A DNA stretch of 64,000 bases from Chloroflexota bacterium. GTDB taxonomy: Bacteria; Chloroflexota; Chloroflexia; Chloroheliales; Chloroheliaceae. Positions within the stretch are counted from its first letter, which is position 1. Every line of letters starts with the position of its first letter. Shown here in pieces: positions 1 through 7,167 of the stretch. Where the stretch lies: assembly GCA_028287745.1 (NCBI GenBank), contig JAQBPB010000080.1:53783-117782 (forward strand), in the 5' to 3' direction. The position numbers and the translations under genes are program-made. The notes beneath the pieces were generated by a model. It had not been told where the DNA came from. It made no database searches and saw nothing but the letters and a program-made list of their open reading frames with translations.

Positions 1-43
1 ATTGCCGTCCTTTGAAAGTTCGCTGTAAGCCTTAAAGCCGGTC

Positions 44-508
44 CTAGGGCAACTCGCGCTCGGGGTCCCAGGGATAGACAATCCAGGCATCGGTTTCTTC
101 GGCGTAATAGTCCGGCTTCTCGCCCGGAAACTTACTCTTGGACGGCTTATAGTTCAACACACACACATCAATGTTTCCACCGGCCCGTACAAGCCTTTCG
201 CGGACGGCCATAATAGTGCTGCCGCTATCCCAGACATCATCAATAACCAGGATGCGCTTGTTTAATATTTGAGAATCTTCCGGGAACTGTAAAAAGACAG
301 GCTCAGGCAGGGTTTGTTCCTGGTGATTGTAAAACATTACCGCCGCGCACAGGATATTACGAATACCGGTCTTTTCGCTGATAAGACAGGCCGGGACCAT
401 GCCGCCGCGCGTGATGACCATTATGTTATCGTAATTGGCAGGCAACTGGCGCAGGAGCTTGCCGACCATTCGTTCAATATCATTCCAATTGATATATTGC
501 TTGTTCAG
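44..508 (-). CDS. Purine-type phosphoribosyltransferase
   Basis: Predicted type I phosphoribosyltransferase that moves a base to or from PRPP, probably in cytoplasmic purine salvage. The PRPP-binding loop is visible as ILVIDDVWDSGST, and RGGMVPA forms the pyrophosphate loop near the N terminus. The first in-frame ATG (469) would remove the first helix: the codons upstream of it read QYINWNDIER, a normal family N terminus. A Shine-Dalgarno GAGG lies 7 nt before a CTG codon at 508, and an in-frame stop lies just beyond it, so I place the start at this CTG (154 aa). It is last in a minus-strand run after the glycosyltransferase and aspartokinase genes, 125 nt behind lysC. The exact base specificity (xanthine, guanine or hypoxanthine) cannot be told from the sequence. 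Confidence 0.8.
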   Translation of the reverse strand: MNKQYINWNDIERMVGKLLRQLPANYDNIMVITRGGMVPACLISEKTGIRNILCAAVMFYNHQEQTLPEPVFLQFPEDSQILNKRILVIDDVWDSGSTIMAVRERLVRAGGNIDVCVLNYKPSKSKFPGEKPDYYAEETDAWIVYPWDPERELP

Positions 509-633
509 AAGGTTACCTCACTTACTTCTACTCATGTTATAAGACCAGGAAAATAAATCTTTTATTTACAAATTATGTAAAGTAACTTTAGAAGCCGGAA
601 AGCCTTTAAGGACATTTCCGGCAACGGTTTCGG

Positions 634-2100
634 CTACGATAGCGCGGAAGCCTGTTTCATACTGCGGGAAAGAGTTTTACCCAACCCGGTAAGTGAGAGG
701 AACTCTTCATGAATAGTCATCAGGGCTTCCTGCTCATCGTCGGCCGAAACGATCAGGCTAATGTTAAGCTCGCTGGAACCCTGGGCAATTACCATGATGT
801 TGATGCTCTTACGTCCGAGGGCGCTAAAGAGGCGTCCGGCGACACCCGGCGCGCCGCGCATTCCGGCACCTACAACCGCGATGGTCACGATCTGGGGATC
901 GGCTTCGATAGCGTCAATCTCTTTGAGTTCCAGTTCACGCTCGAACTCTTTACGCAAGGCCGGAATTACCTGTGGAATAACCTTCTTTTCAACCACCAGA
1001 CACAGGTCGTGGCCGCTGCTGGCGTGGCTGATCATAAACACATTAACGTTCAGGGCCGCCATTTTGGCAAAAGTACGGGCCGCGATGCCGGGAACGCTCA
1101 ATACGCCGCCGCCTAAAATAGTAATCAGGGCCAGGTTGCGGGCGCTGGTTACGGCTTTGACTACGCCATCGGTGGCTTCGTGGCCGTGGTCTATGCGGGT
1201 GCCGGGGAAAGACGGGTTAAAGGTATTCTTGATAAAAATCGGAATGCCTTTTTCGATAGCAGGCATAACGGTCAGGGGGTGAATGACTTTAGCGCCAAAG
1301 TGGGTAAGCTCCCCGGCCTCGGCGTAGCTAATGCGGCGGAGCGAGCGAGCGTTAGGTACCAGGCGCGGGTCGGCGGTCATTACGCCGTCAACTTCCTTCC
1401 AGATCCAGATTTCATCGGCGTCCAGGCTTGCCCCGATAATACTGGCGCTAAAGTCAGTCCCATCGCGGCCCAGAGTAGTGGTGATACCATCATCGGTCGC
1501 GCCGATAAACCCGGTAACTACCGGGATAATGCCATCTTCAACCATGGGCACCAGGCGGGAGCGGCAGCGGTTAGTGGTAACTTCCATCTGGGGCCGGGCG
1601 GCCTGGAAAGTCCGGTCAGTCAGGATCAATTCTTCCGCCGAAATCGGCTGTGCTTTGAAGCCCAGGTCCTGTAAGGCCCCGGCCAGCAGTTGGACCGAAA
1701 TCTTTTCACCAAAGGCGGCGACCGCATCCAGCGAGCGCGGGCTAAGCTCTCCTAACAATTCCACCCCGGTCAAGAGGCGCAGGAGCAGTTGAAGCTGTCC
1801 TTCGACGACGGTTTCGACCTGCTTGCGGATTTCCGGATTGTGAATAGTAGCAGCGATGACATCAAAGTTGCGGGTATGAAAGTCGGCCACGCATTTTTCG
1901 GCATTATGGCTGGTACCGCCAGGGTTGCGCCCGCCGTCAGCCAGGGCGCGGGCCGTATTCAAGAGCCAATCGGTGGTACCGGCCATAGCGCTGACTACGG
2001 CTATAGGCTGCTGGTCAAGGTAAGTGCCCAGTAGCCGGGCGACTTCCCGGTAGCGTTCGGCATTCCCGACCGAAGTGCCACCAAATTTCATTACAATCAT
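634..2100 (-). CDS. lysC: Aspartate kinase
   Basis: Aspartokinase, which phosphorylates L-aspartate in the first step of lysine, threonine and methionine synthesis. The N terminus carries the KFGGTSVG nucleotide-binding motif. FGEKISVQLL and the GRDGTDFSA stretch belong to the amino-acid kinase fold. The last 150 residues hold two ACT-type domains (around LGGGVLSVPGIAARTF and VVGAGMRGAPGVAGRLF), which normally bind the feedback inhibitor lysine or threonine. At 488 aa it is a monofunctional enzyme with no homoserine dehydrogenase domain. An AAGGA Shine-Dalgarno lies 10 nt before the first ATG; a second ATG three codons later is the alternative start. It follows the glycosyltransferase gene by 19 nt, so the two are probably cotranscribed. 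Confidence 0.93.
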   Translation of the reverse strand: MIVMKFGGTSVGNAERYREVARLLGTYLDQQPIAVVSAMAGTTDWLLNTARALADGGRNPGGTSHNAEKCVADFHTRNFDVIAATIHNPEIRKQVETVVEGQLQLLLRLLTGVELLGELSPRSLDAVAAFGEKISVQLLAGALQDLGFKAQPISAEELILTDRTFQAARPQMEVTTNRCRSRLVPMVEDGIIPVVTGFIGATDDGITTTLGRDGTDFSASIIGASLDADEIWIWKEVDGVMTADPRLVPNARSLRRISYAEAGELTHFGAKVIHPLTVMPAIEKGIPIFIKNTFNPSFPGTRIDHGHEATDGVVKAVTSARNLALITILGGGVLSVPGIAARTFAKMAALNVNVFMISHASSGHDLCLVVEKKVIPQVIPALRKEFERELELKEIDAIEADPQIVTIAVVGAGMRGAPGVAGRLFSALGRKSINIMVIAQGSSELNISLIVSADDEQEALMTIHEEFLSLTGLGKTLSRSMKQASALS

Positions 2101-2119
2101 GGTCTAGGTATCCTTAATA

Positions 2120-2860
2120 CTAGTCGCTAAAGCGATAGCGAATGAGCGCAAACAGGGCTTCAAAAGCATCTTTCAGGCCGATCTTCTTGCCTTCGGCGTA
2201 ATCACGCCCGCTGTAATGAATCGGCACTTCGTATACTTTAAGCTTGCGTTTCAGAATTTTTGCAGTGATTTCCGGCTCGAAATCAAACCGGGTAGCCCGT
2301 AACTTTAAGTCCCGTATCACCTCGGACCGGACTGCTTTATAGCAAGTTTCCATATCGGTAAGCATGGTGTCATACAGGATATTAGTAAGCAGAGTCAGGC
2401 TCCGGTTAGCCATATAATGCCAGAACAGGAAGACCCGGTGCGAACCCAGAAACCGGGAGCCGTAGACCGCGTCGGCTTTGCCCTCGATGATGGGTTTAAT
2501 TAATATCGTGTAGTCGGTCGGGTCGTATTCAAGATCGGCATCCTGGACAATCATAATTTTTGACTCAGGAGATAAATGTTCAAAGCCGGTCTTGAGCGCA
2601 GCACCCTTACCCTTATTTACCGGGTGGTAGAAAAAATGTAAAGTGTTCAGGGGGTCCGGCTCCCGGGCAGCCGCTTCTTTTTCCATTTCCTGGATGATCT
2701 CGCGGGTTCCATCGGTAGAATAATCATCGGTAATAATAATTTCTTTGCGAAGAGGGATAGCCTCAACTCGTTGGACAATTTCGCGGATAGTATCTTTCTC
2801 GTTATAAACCGGAATTACAATTGAAAGAAGTAAATCCTCCTGGCTGATCGGACTAGCGAT
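2120..2860 (-). CDS. GT2 glycosyltransferase, DPM1/dolichol-phosphate mannosyltransferase-like
   Basis: Family 2 glycosyltransferase that probably moves a sugar from a nucleotide donor onto a polyprenyl phosphate at the cytoplasmic membrane face. The first in-frame ATG (2686) would cut away essential GT-A motifs: the upstream codons in the same frame encode IVIPVYNEKDTIREIV and TDDYSTDGTR, which are the family's N-terminal donor-binding elements. QDADLEYDP (DxD region) and GSRF follow. Between the preceding in-frame TAA and this domain there is no ATG, GTG or TTG. A strong AGGAGG lies 8 nt before an ATC codon at 2860, which I use as the start (246 aa, the usual family length). A sequencing error at the start codon is the main alternative. 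It is first in a run with lysC. Confidence 0.8.
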   Translation of the reverse strand: MASPISQEDLLLSIVIPVYNEKDTIREIVQRVEAIPLRKEIIITDDYSTDGTREIIQEMEKEAAAREPDPLNTLHFFYHPVNKGKGAALKTGFEHLSPESKIMIVQDADLEYDPTDYTILIKPIIEGKADAVYGSRFLGSHRVFLFWHYMANRSLTLLTNILYDTMLTDMETCYKAVRSEVIRDLKLRATRFDFEPEITAKILKRKLKVYEVPIHYSGRDYAEGKKIGLKDAFEALFALIRYRFSD

Positions 2861-2990
2861 GACTGTTTCCTCCTGACCTAAAATAAAAAGTGCTTACCGG
2901 GTGGAACTTGCTGGAATTAAAGGTATTTGCCCTAATTTACCCGTTATTTTGCCATTGACCCTGGTCATTGTCAAATAAGTGAGGCAGCAA

Positions 2991-3012
2991 AAAAGGCGGT
3001 TTCCCGCCTTTT
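2991..3012 (-). terminator. Rho-independent terminator after the Xer recombinase gene
   Basis: A 9-bp stem (AAAAGGCGG / CCGCCTTTT) with a 4-nt loop lies just downstream of the recombinase stop codon. On the minus strand it continues into a run of six T. Confidence 0.8.
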
Positions 3013-3049
3013 CAATCGAGTAATATTCGTGAGCAAACCCCGGTCAAGC

Positions 3050-4246
3050 TTAAGCCGATTGATTGGCCCGGCGTCGCCGTAAGTTACCGGGGCTGTTTTC
3101 AGCCGGACTATTGATGGGTAAATCATCCCGGTTTATCTTAATGGTCCGCTTGGGATCATTTCGTTTGGCCGAGGCGTTTACCTGGGTGTAAATCTGGGTG
3201 GTGCTGACGCTGGCGTGGCCCAGCAATTCCTGGACCCGCCGTAAGTTCTCGCCATCGTTTAGCATGTGAGCGGCGAAGGAATGGCGCAAGGTGTGCGGTG
3301 TAATATCGGCAATACCGGCCTCGTCGGCATAGGCTTTTAGAATGAGCCAGAAGCCCTGGCGGGTCAGCCGGTGGCCCCGGTGATTAACAAAGAGGGCGGT
3401 TTCGCCGTTATTGCCCACCAATTGAGGCCGGGCATTGTTCAGGTAGGCATCAAGGGCGATCTGCTGGTCAGCCCGTATAGGAATCAACCGGGCCTTGCTG
3501 CCTTTACCCAGACAGCGCACTTTGAAGTTTTCCAGGTCCACATCATCCATATTGACTGTAACAAGCTCGGTAACGCGCATGCCGGTTGAATAGAGCAAGC
3601 CCAGCATTGCCAGGTCGCGCAAAGCTTCCGGCCCGCTATGGCGCAGGGGCTGTTCCAGCAATTGATGAATGTCGTTAACCGAAATAGCCTTGGGCAAGTA
3701 CTTATTAACCCGTGGCGAGTCCAGGTGAGCCGTAGGGTCGCCTGGAATAAGCTTTTTATCGGTCAGGAAATGGAAAAAGGACTTAACCGCTGCAATCTTC
3801 CGGGCAATCGTGCTGTCGGCGTATTTGCGGTCTTTCAAGAAACTCATATAGACCAGGATATGGTCTTTGGTAACCTGTGACCACTCCCGGATAAAACCTT
3901 CCTGGGACAATTTGCCAGCCGGTGGGGTGGCTTTATCCGTTTCTTCGGCAACTAACCCGGCAGACATCGCCCGGCCGTTAATTGCAATGGTATTATCGAG
4001 AGGCAGCTCGTCAACCGGAACCAAATCCGTTGGACGCTGGCGTTTCCCTCGACCGCGCCTGGCATCGCTTTCTGTTTTCCCCGGTTTACTTTCCCCGGTA
4101 GAAGCCTCATCGTGGTCTGAAACAGTTTCTCCTTGCAGGAACTGCCGGAACTGCGTCAGATCATTATTGTAGGCTGCTAATGTGTTTTCCGAAAAATCCT
4201 TATCATCTGCCAGGAATTTAAGGAAGTTCTCAACGCTTTCCTGCAT
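3050..4246 (-). CDS. Xer-type tyrosine recombinase with a large N-terminal insertion
   Basis: Site-specific tyrosine recombinase of the XerC/XerD family, which acts on DNA in chromosome dimer resolution or in integration. The catalytic set is complete: R224 in TGMRVTEL, K251 in GKGSKAR, H318 and R321 in HTLRHSF, H344 in LGHASVST and the nucleophile Y353 in IYTQV. The N-terminal SAM-like DNA-binding domain begins at once (ENFLKFLADDKDFSENTLAAYNNDL). It is then split by about 75 residues (41-115) rich in charged and small residues, including RRGRGKRQR, before it resumes at TKDHILVYMSFLKDRKYADSTIARK. A tail of about 40 residues follows the active site. With 398 aa it is about 100 longer than typical XerC/D. 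The gene stands alone, with a terminator behind it and no visible att or dif site. Confidence 0.88.
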   Translation of the reverse strand: MQESVENFLKFLADDKDFSENTLAAYNNDLTQFRQFLQGETVSDHDEASTGESKPGKTESDARRGRGKRQRPTDLVPVDELPLDNTIAINGRAMSAGLVAEETDKATPPAGKLSQEGFIREWSQVTKDHILVYMSFLKDRKYADSTIARKIAAVKSFFHFLTDKKLIPGDPTAHLDSPRVNKYLPKAISVNDIHQLLEQPLRHSGPEALRDLAMLGLLYSTGMRVTELVTVNMDDVDLENFKVRCLGKGSKARLIPIRADQQIALDAYLNNARPQLVGNNGETALFVNHRGHRLTRQGFWLILKAYADEAGIADITPHTLRHSFAAHMLNDGENLRRVQELLGHASVSTTQIYTQVNASAKRNDPKRTIKINRDDLPINSPAENSPGNLRRRRANQSA

Positions 4247-4521
4247 ATTTTTCCTCGTTTACCGCGCGGCAATTTTAGGTACATTTTATCACATTATGTC
4301 AAACAGGAAAAGGGGTTAATATGTCAGTTTCAACCTTTTTTGATGACAGTTTGATTACAAGAAATTACAGGATTGAAGATAAGGTATGCAATTTAATTAC
4401 TTTTATATCTTTAATATTTTCCATTAGTCTGATTTACTATAAAAACCGAATCTTAATTATTTCTTTTTCCTTAGTTTATTCAAAACAAAGGATTCTGGTG
4501 TAATTTGTTTTTACAAAACTA
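4247..4521. other. AT-rich intergenic stretch
   Basis: About 275 bp of AT-rich sequence between the recombinase start and the catalase promoter. A 60-codon plus-strand reading frame here is Phe/Ile/Ser-rich with no Shine-Dalgarno, and I do not call it a gene. Confidence 0.6.
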
Positions 4522-4550
4522 TTGACAACCTCTAAAGCCTAAGCTATACT
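4522..4550 (+). promoter_or_regulatory. Sigma-70 promoter of the catalase gene
   Basis: TTGACA at 4522-4527 and TATACT at 4545-4550 are separated by exactly 17 bp. The predicted transcription start falls near 4557, about 95 nt before the catalase ATG. Confidence 0.85.
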
Positions 4551-4560
4551 AATTTCTAGT

Positions 4561-4575
4561 TAAGAATCATTATTA
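4561..4575 (+). promoter_or_regulatory. Candidate PerR/Fur-family operator
   Basis: TAAGAATCATTATTA matches the Bacillus PerR box TTATAATNATTATAA at 11 of 14 defined positions and has the AAT-C-ATT core. It sits 10 nt after the -10 box, over the start of transcription, where a repressor would block a peroxide-inducible catalase promoter. No regulator gene lies nearby. AT-rich context makes chance matches possible. Confidence 0.55.
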
Positions 4576-4651
4576 TTTACAACCTATTATATAATTATCG
4601 CAAAACTTTTAAAACGGCTTTAACTTATAAGTGAAAAGGGAGGGCTATGTG

Positions 4652-6190
4652 ATGCCTTTAAATGGAGAATCAGAAGAGTTGGCTAACAACCAGGAGAAGA
4701 ACGAACAACCGGTGTTAACCAATCGCCAGGGCCACCCGATTTATGATAATCAAAATAACCGTACAGTGGGTGAGCGCGGCCCAACGGTCCTTGAAAACTA
4801 CAACTTCCTTGAAAAAATCTCTCATTTCGACCGAGAAAGAATCCCCGAGCGGGTGGTACACGCTCGGGGTACAGGCGCTCACGGCTATTTCGAGGCTTAT
4901 GGCACTATCGGTAATGAACCGGCCAGCAAGTATACCCGGGCCAAACTGTTCCAGGAAAAGGGCAAACGCACCCCGGTACTGGTGCGCTTTTCAAGCGTAA
5001 TTCACGGGGGCCATTCCCCTGAAACCCTGCGCGACCCGCGCGGGTTCGCGGTCAAATTCTATACCGAAGATGGCAACTGGGACCTGGTGGGTAACAACCT
5101 GAAAATCTTCTTCATTCGCGATGCACTAAAGTTCCCGGACCTGATCCACGCCTTTAAACCGGACCCGGTGACCAATATTCAAGATGCCAACCGCATCTTT
5201 GATTTCATCAGCCAGACTCCTGAAGCAATGCATATGATTACCTTCTTGTTTAGCCCACGGGGCATCCCGGCGAACTACCGAGAACAAGAGGGTGCCGGCG
5301 TTAATACCTACAAAATGGTCAACGCAGATGGCGAAGCGGTGTTGGTAAAGTACCACTGGATTCCCAAGCAAGGGGTACGGGGACTTACCCAGGCCCAGGC
5401 CAACGAAATTCAGTCCACTAACTTCAACCATGCTACCCAGGACCTCTACCAGGCTATCGAGCGCGGCGATTATCCCGAATGGGAACTGCAAATTCAGATT
5501 ATGTCTGACGATGAGCATCCCGAACTGGACTTTGATCCCCTGGATGACACCAAGCTCTGGCCGGCAGACCAGTTCCCGATGCTCCCGGCGGGACGGATGG
5601 TTCTGGACCGCAACCCGGTAAATTATTTTGCCGAAATTGAGCAAGCCGCCTTCGGCACCGGCGTGCTGGTAGACGGCCTGGACTTCTCCGACGATAAGAT
5701 GCTGCAAGGCCGGACATTCTCTTATTCAGATACTCAGCGCTACCGCGTTGGTGCCAACTACCTGCAATTGCCGACCAACCGGCCCAAAAAGCACGTTGCC
5801 ACCAACCAGCGAGACGGCCAGATGGCTTACGTAGTGGACGGTGTTGAGGCAGGTGAGAACCCGCATATCAACTACGAGCCGAGCAGCCGCAACGGACTGG
5901 TAGAAGCAACCAGGACAGGTCACAAAGACCATACGCCCTATGTTGAAGGTCACGTAATGCGGAAGAAACTCAGCCGGACCAATGATTACAAGCAGGCCGG
6001 GGAACGCTACCGGGAAATTGAGGATTGGGAACGCGACGACCTCATCAAAAACCTGGTTTCAGCCTTGAAAACTTGTAACAAGGATATCCAGGAGCAGATG
6101 GTCTATCACTTCACTCAGTGCGACCCTGAATACGGCCAGCGGGTGGCCGATGGAATTGGCATCAAAATGGCACAGACTACTCAGGTCTAA
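4652..6190 (+). CDS. Monofunctional heme catalase, small-subunit type
   Basis: Haem b catalase that splits hydrogen peroxide into water and oxygen in the cytoplasm. Key residues are visible: the distal His in RVVHARG (about residue 70), the distal Asn in DLVGNN (about 147) and the proximal haem-ligand Tyr in RTFSYSDTQRYR (about 359). FFIRDALKFPDLIHA and the fold around it are typical. The 512-aa length fits clade 1/3 small-subunit enzymes without the C-terminal flavodoxin-like domain of KatE. An upstream in-frame GTG (4631) exists, but GGGAGGG ends 7 nt before the ATG at 4652, so I start there. The gene is monocistronic, with its own promoter and terminator and a possible PerR-like operator. 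Confidence 0.95.
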   Translation: MPLNGESEELANNQEKNEQPVLTNRQGHPIYDNQNNRTVGERGPTVLENYNFLEKISHFDRERIPERVVHARGTGAHGYFEAYGTIGNEPASKYTRAKLFQEKGKRTPVLVRFSSVIHGGHSPETLRDPRGFAVKFYTEDGNWDLVGNNLKIFFIRDALKFPDLIHAFKPDPVTNIQDANRIFDFISQTPEAMHMITFLFSPRGIPANYREQEGAGVNTYKMVNADGEAVLVKYHWIPKQGVRGLTQAQANEIQSTNFNHATQDLYQAIERGDYPEWELQIQIMSDDEHPELDFDPLDDTKLWPADQFPMLPAGRMVLDRNPVNYFAEIEQAAFGTGVLVDGLDFSDDKMLQGRTFSYSDTQRYRVGANYLQLPTNRPKKHVATNQRDGQMAYVVDGVEAGENPHINYEPSSRNGLVEATRTGHKDHTPYVEGHVMRKKLSRTNDYKQAGERYREIEDWERDDLIKNLVSALKTCNKDIQEQMVYHFTQCDPEYGQRVADGIGIKMAQTTQV

Positions 6191-6195
6191 ACCAT

Positions 6196-6237
6196 AATAA
6201 AAAAGAGAGGGCATTTGTAGGCCCTCTCTTTTTTATT
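6196..6237. terminator. Bidirectional terminator between catalase gene and cdsA
   Basis: A perfect 17-bp stem (arms 6196-6212 and 6221-6237) with an 8-nt loop and A- and T-runs on the two flanks. It serves the converging catalase and cdsA transcripts. Confidence 0.9.
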
Positions 6238-6281
6238 GACTGGAAACCGGCGTACTCCGTCTTTAGTTAAAAGCAGTCCGG

Positions 6282-7109
6282 TTAGTAGTAAAACAAAATG
6301 AAAATGTAGGTGACCAGCGACACGGCCAGGAAACTATCTATGCGGTCCAGCAAGCCCCCGTGACCCGGAATAAGCTTGCCTGAGTCTTTGGTATCAAAGC
6401 GGCGTTTCATCCAGGACTCGAAAAGGTCACCCAGGATTGAAGCGATTGACAGCACAATTCCCAGCGGAATCGTCCAGTAAAGCGGGATAGAGAGCGCCAG
6501 GCTGCCGACAAGTACCACCCCGATAGTGGCGACTATGATACCGCCTATAGCGCCTTCAATAGTCTTTTTCGGGCTGATTTTAGGTGCCAGTTTGTGTTTG
6601 CCAAAAAAGCGGCCAAAAAAGTAACCGCCCGTATCCGCGCCCCATGTACCCAGGCAAATCAGCACTACCCACCAGATAGCCTCTTTGCCATTAAAGTCGT
6701 GGCGAATGAGGGCGACCAGGCCCAGGGGAAGTCCTACGTAAACCGGGCCAAAAACCGATATCAGCCAGTTAAAGCCGGGGCCGGTCTTCACTCCGGACGG
6801 CGTTACCTCTTTTCCACTGAAAAGCAAAGAAAAAGGTAAATTAACCAGGGCCAGTGCGACCACAATGGCAAGCATTAAAGCCGGGCTCCGGTAATACCCG
6901 GCCAGGCTAAAGGCGGCCGTCCCTGCGTACCCGGCAATCTCAAAGGGTCGGAAGCGGAATGAAGAACGCACCGCCATAGCATAAAACTCGTGAGTACCGA
7001 TTATGGCAGCCACCGCCGCCGTAATCGCCGTGGTTTCCGGCCCCCACCAGAGTAACAACAGGACAACCGGAATAAGTACAGCCGCACTTGCTACCCTCGC
7101 CCCAAGCAT
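6282..7109 (-). CDS. cdsA: Phosphatidate cytidylyltransferase
   Basis: Integral membrane enzyme that makes CDP-diacylglycerol from phosphatidic acid and CTP, the branch point of phospholipid synthesis. The C-terminal family signature is present (KRRFDTKDSGKLIPGHGG followed by LLDRIDS), including the metal-binding Asp residues. Several hydrophobic segments span residues 5-200, as expected for the 275-aa polytopic protein. GGGAG lies a few bases before the ATG. It lies downstream of the peptide-transport cluster but has its own extended -10 promoter in the 58-bp gap. Confidence 0.94.
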   Translation of the reverse strand: MLGARVASAAVLIPVVLLLLWWGPETTAITAAVAAIIGTHEFYAMAVRSSFRFRPFEIAGYAGTAAFSLAGYYRSPALMLAIVVALALVNLPFSLLFSGKEVTPSGVKTGPGFNWLISVFGPVYVGLPLGLVALIRHDFNGKEAIWWVVLICLGTWGADTGGYFFGRFFGKHKLAPKISPKKTIEGAIGGIIVATIGVVLVGSLALSIPLYWTIPLGIVLSIASILGDLFESWMKRRFDTKDSGKLIPGHGGLLDRIDSFLAVSLVTYIFILFYY

Positions 7110-7155
7110 CTTTTTCTCCCAGCCCGTTCTTTAGCAAAAAATAGTTATTATTAAA

Positions 7156-7161
7156 ATTATA
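7156..7161 (-). promoter_or_regulatory. Extended -10 promoter of cdsA
   Basis: On the minus strand the gap reads CTGTGTTATAATT: a consensus TATAAT with the extended TGT in front, 46 nt before the cdsA ATG. No good -35 is visible. The same string precedes the homogentisate dioxygenase gene, and GTGTTATAATT precedes sdhC. Confidence 0.6.
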
Positions 7162-7167
7162 ACACAG

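Noticed and set aside
2687..2860. Frameshift or truncated pseudogene for the glycosyltransferase
   Set aside because: The N-terminal motifs lie in the same uninterrupted frame as the rest; only the start codon is unusual.
4321..4503. 60-codon plus-strand frame before the catalase promoter
   Set aside because: Phe/Ile/Ser-rich translation of AT-rich DNA with no ribosome-binding site and no recognisable pattern.
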